40,715 bases of DNA from Bacteroidaceae bacterium. Lineage in GTDB: Bacteria; Bacteroidota; Bacteroidia; Bacteroidales; Bacteroidaceae. Within the stretch, counting starts at the first letter, position 1. Each line of letters begins with the position of its first letter. Below are positions 40,316 to 40,715 of the stretch, one piece after another. The DNA lies in the NCBI GenBank assembly GCA_017621515.1, contig JAGASY010000002.1, positions 1 through 40,715 on the forward strand, in the 5' to 3' direction. The notes below the pieces were generated by a model. It made no database searches and was not told the DNA's origin. It worked only from the letters and a program-made list of their open reading frames with translations. Both the position numbers and the translations under genes were made by a program.

Positions 40316-40715
40316 GGAGTCTGTCGAAGACAGCCAAAAAAAGTCCCCATAAAAAAATTTTTGACATCGTTTTTTTGTCGAAAATAGAATTTGACAAAAC
40401 GACAGCATGTTCTATGGCTTTAATTTCTATTTTTCACATTTTGCATAATAAAACTTTCTTTTTGATTTTATCAAATGTTAAAATTCCAACCCTTCTGGCA
40501 CGCGCCAAAATGAGGCGCGCCGAACTTTCATCGGAAATCGGGGATTCTACGCACATTTTCTGAAGTCGCCGGAAAATGTGAAATAGTGTTTCGTTTTGGA
40601 GCGGTTCTTTTACATTTATTTACTTTCGGTGAAGAGCCTTTTGAAAACAAGTACTAAGTTTTCAATTTTTCAGCGCACTGCCGTCATATTTTCAGCGCAC
40701 TGTTTTTTTTGCCAC
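40316..40715 (-). repeat. Dispersed 0.9-kb repeat element, copy E (partial, inverted)
   Basis: The element begins with end GGAGTCTGTCGAAGACAGCC at 40316 and runs out of the window. It has the ATGGGGA/T-run block (40344-40366), the core (40471-40513), the block at 40575-40620 and the first two array units. It is closest to copy B: both share the CACATTTTC/GAAAATGTG stem (40552-40582 here) and the array spacer CCGTCATATTTT. Confidence 0.88.
40671..40702 (-). repeat. 22-bp-period array in copy E (2 units visible)
   Basis: CAGCGCACTG occurs at 40671 and 40693, 22 bp apart, with spacer CCGTCATATTTT. The next unit would start at 40715, the last base of the window. Confidence 0.85.

Overview
The window looks like chromosomal DNA of a Bacteroidota bacterium, most likely of the Prevotella/Bacteroides group. 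The evidence is the repeated -7 box of form TAnnTTTG (two copies with a TTG element exactly 19 bp upstream), weak Shine-Dalgarno sites, a periplasmic-propeller/AraC regulator, GH31 and GH115 polysaccharide hydrolases, a DUF4954 protein, a T9SS-like C-terminus and a PG_1098-like THUMP methyltransferase. No tRNA, rRNA, insertion-sequence transposase or CRISPR array was seen.

Layout. 1-411: right part of a dispersed repeat (copy A). 631-7063: an envelope O-acylation cassette (two SGNH hydrolases and an MBOAT acyltransferase) followed closely by a membrane-spanning AraC regulator. 7219-9663: secreted GH31 glycosidase with its own consensus promoter. 10001-14213: five-gene cluster with a VTC-type polyphosphate polymerase, a DUF4956 membrane protein, a DUF2490 barrel and two exported proteins, closed by a strong terminator. 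14353-14892: GNAT acetyltransferase. 14905-15825: repeat copy B. 15940-19749: divergent radical-SAM DNA-repair-linked protein and GH115 glucuronidase. 19878-21733: divergent aroB and rfbC. 21872-22744: repeat copy C. 22872-29063: M16 protease, DUF4954 protein and hflX, all on the minus strand. 29248-30131: repeat copy D, inverted. 30443-37364: AraC regulator divergent from a complete RND efflux operon. 37616-40205: small winged-helix protein, VanX-like D-Ala-D-Ala dipeptidase and a THUMP-like methyltransferase. 40316-40715: repeat copy E, inverted and cut by the window end.

The least explained feature is the repeat family. Five copies, three of them complete at about 870-920 bp, lie between genes and have no convincing coding capacity. 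They have degenerate terminal inverted repeats (consensus near GGAGTCTGTCRAATACACCC) and an internal 16-18 bp hairpin. Each carries an array of the palindromic 10-mer CAGYGCRCTG placed at an exact 22-bp period. All 18 intervals visible across the five copies are 22 bp, although the element bodies vary in length and the 12-bp spacers of copy D differ completely. This points to selection on a phased protein-binding array or a structured nucleic acid. Element-end sequences also occur alone as short hairpins (9706-9750, 15811-15866, 30118-30270, 38107-38171).

The annotated genes are mostly recognisable families. The polyphosphate cluster and the kinase-less sensor/regulator beside the acylation genes are the most interesting of them. 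All family assignments come from reading motifs by eye; no database search was run.
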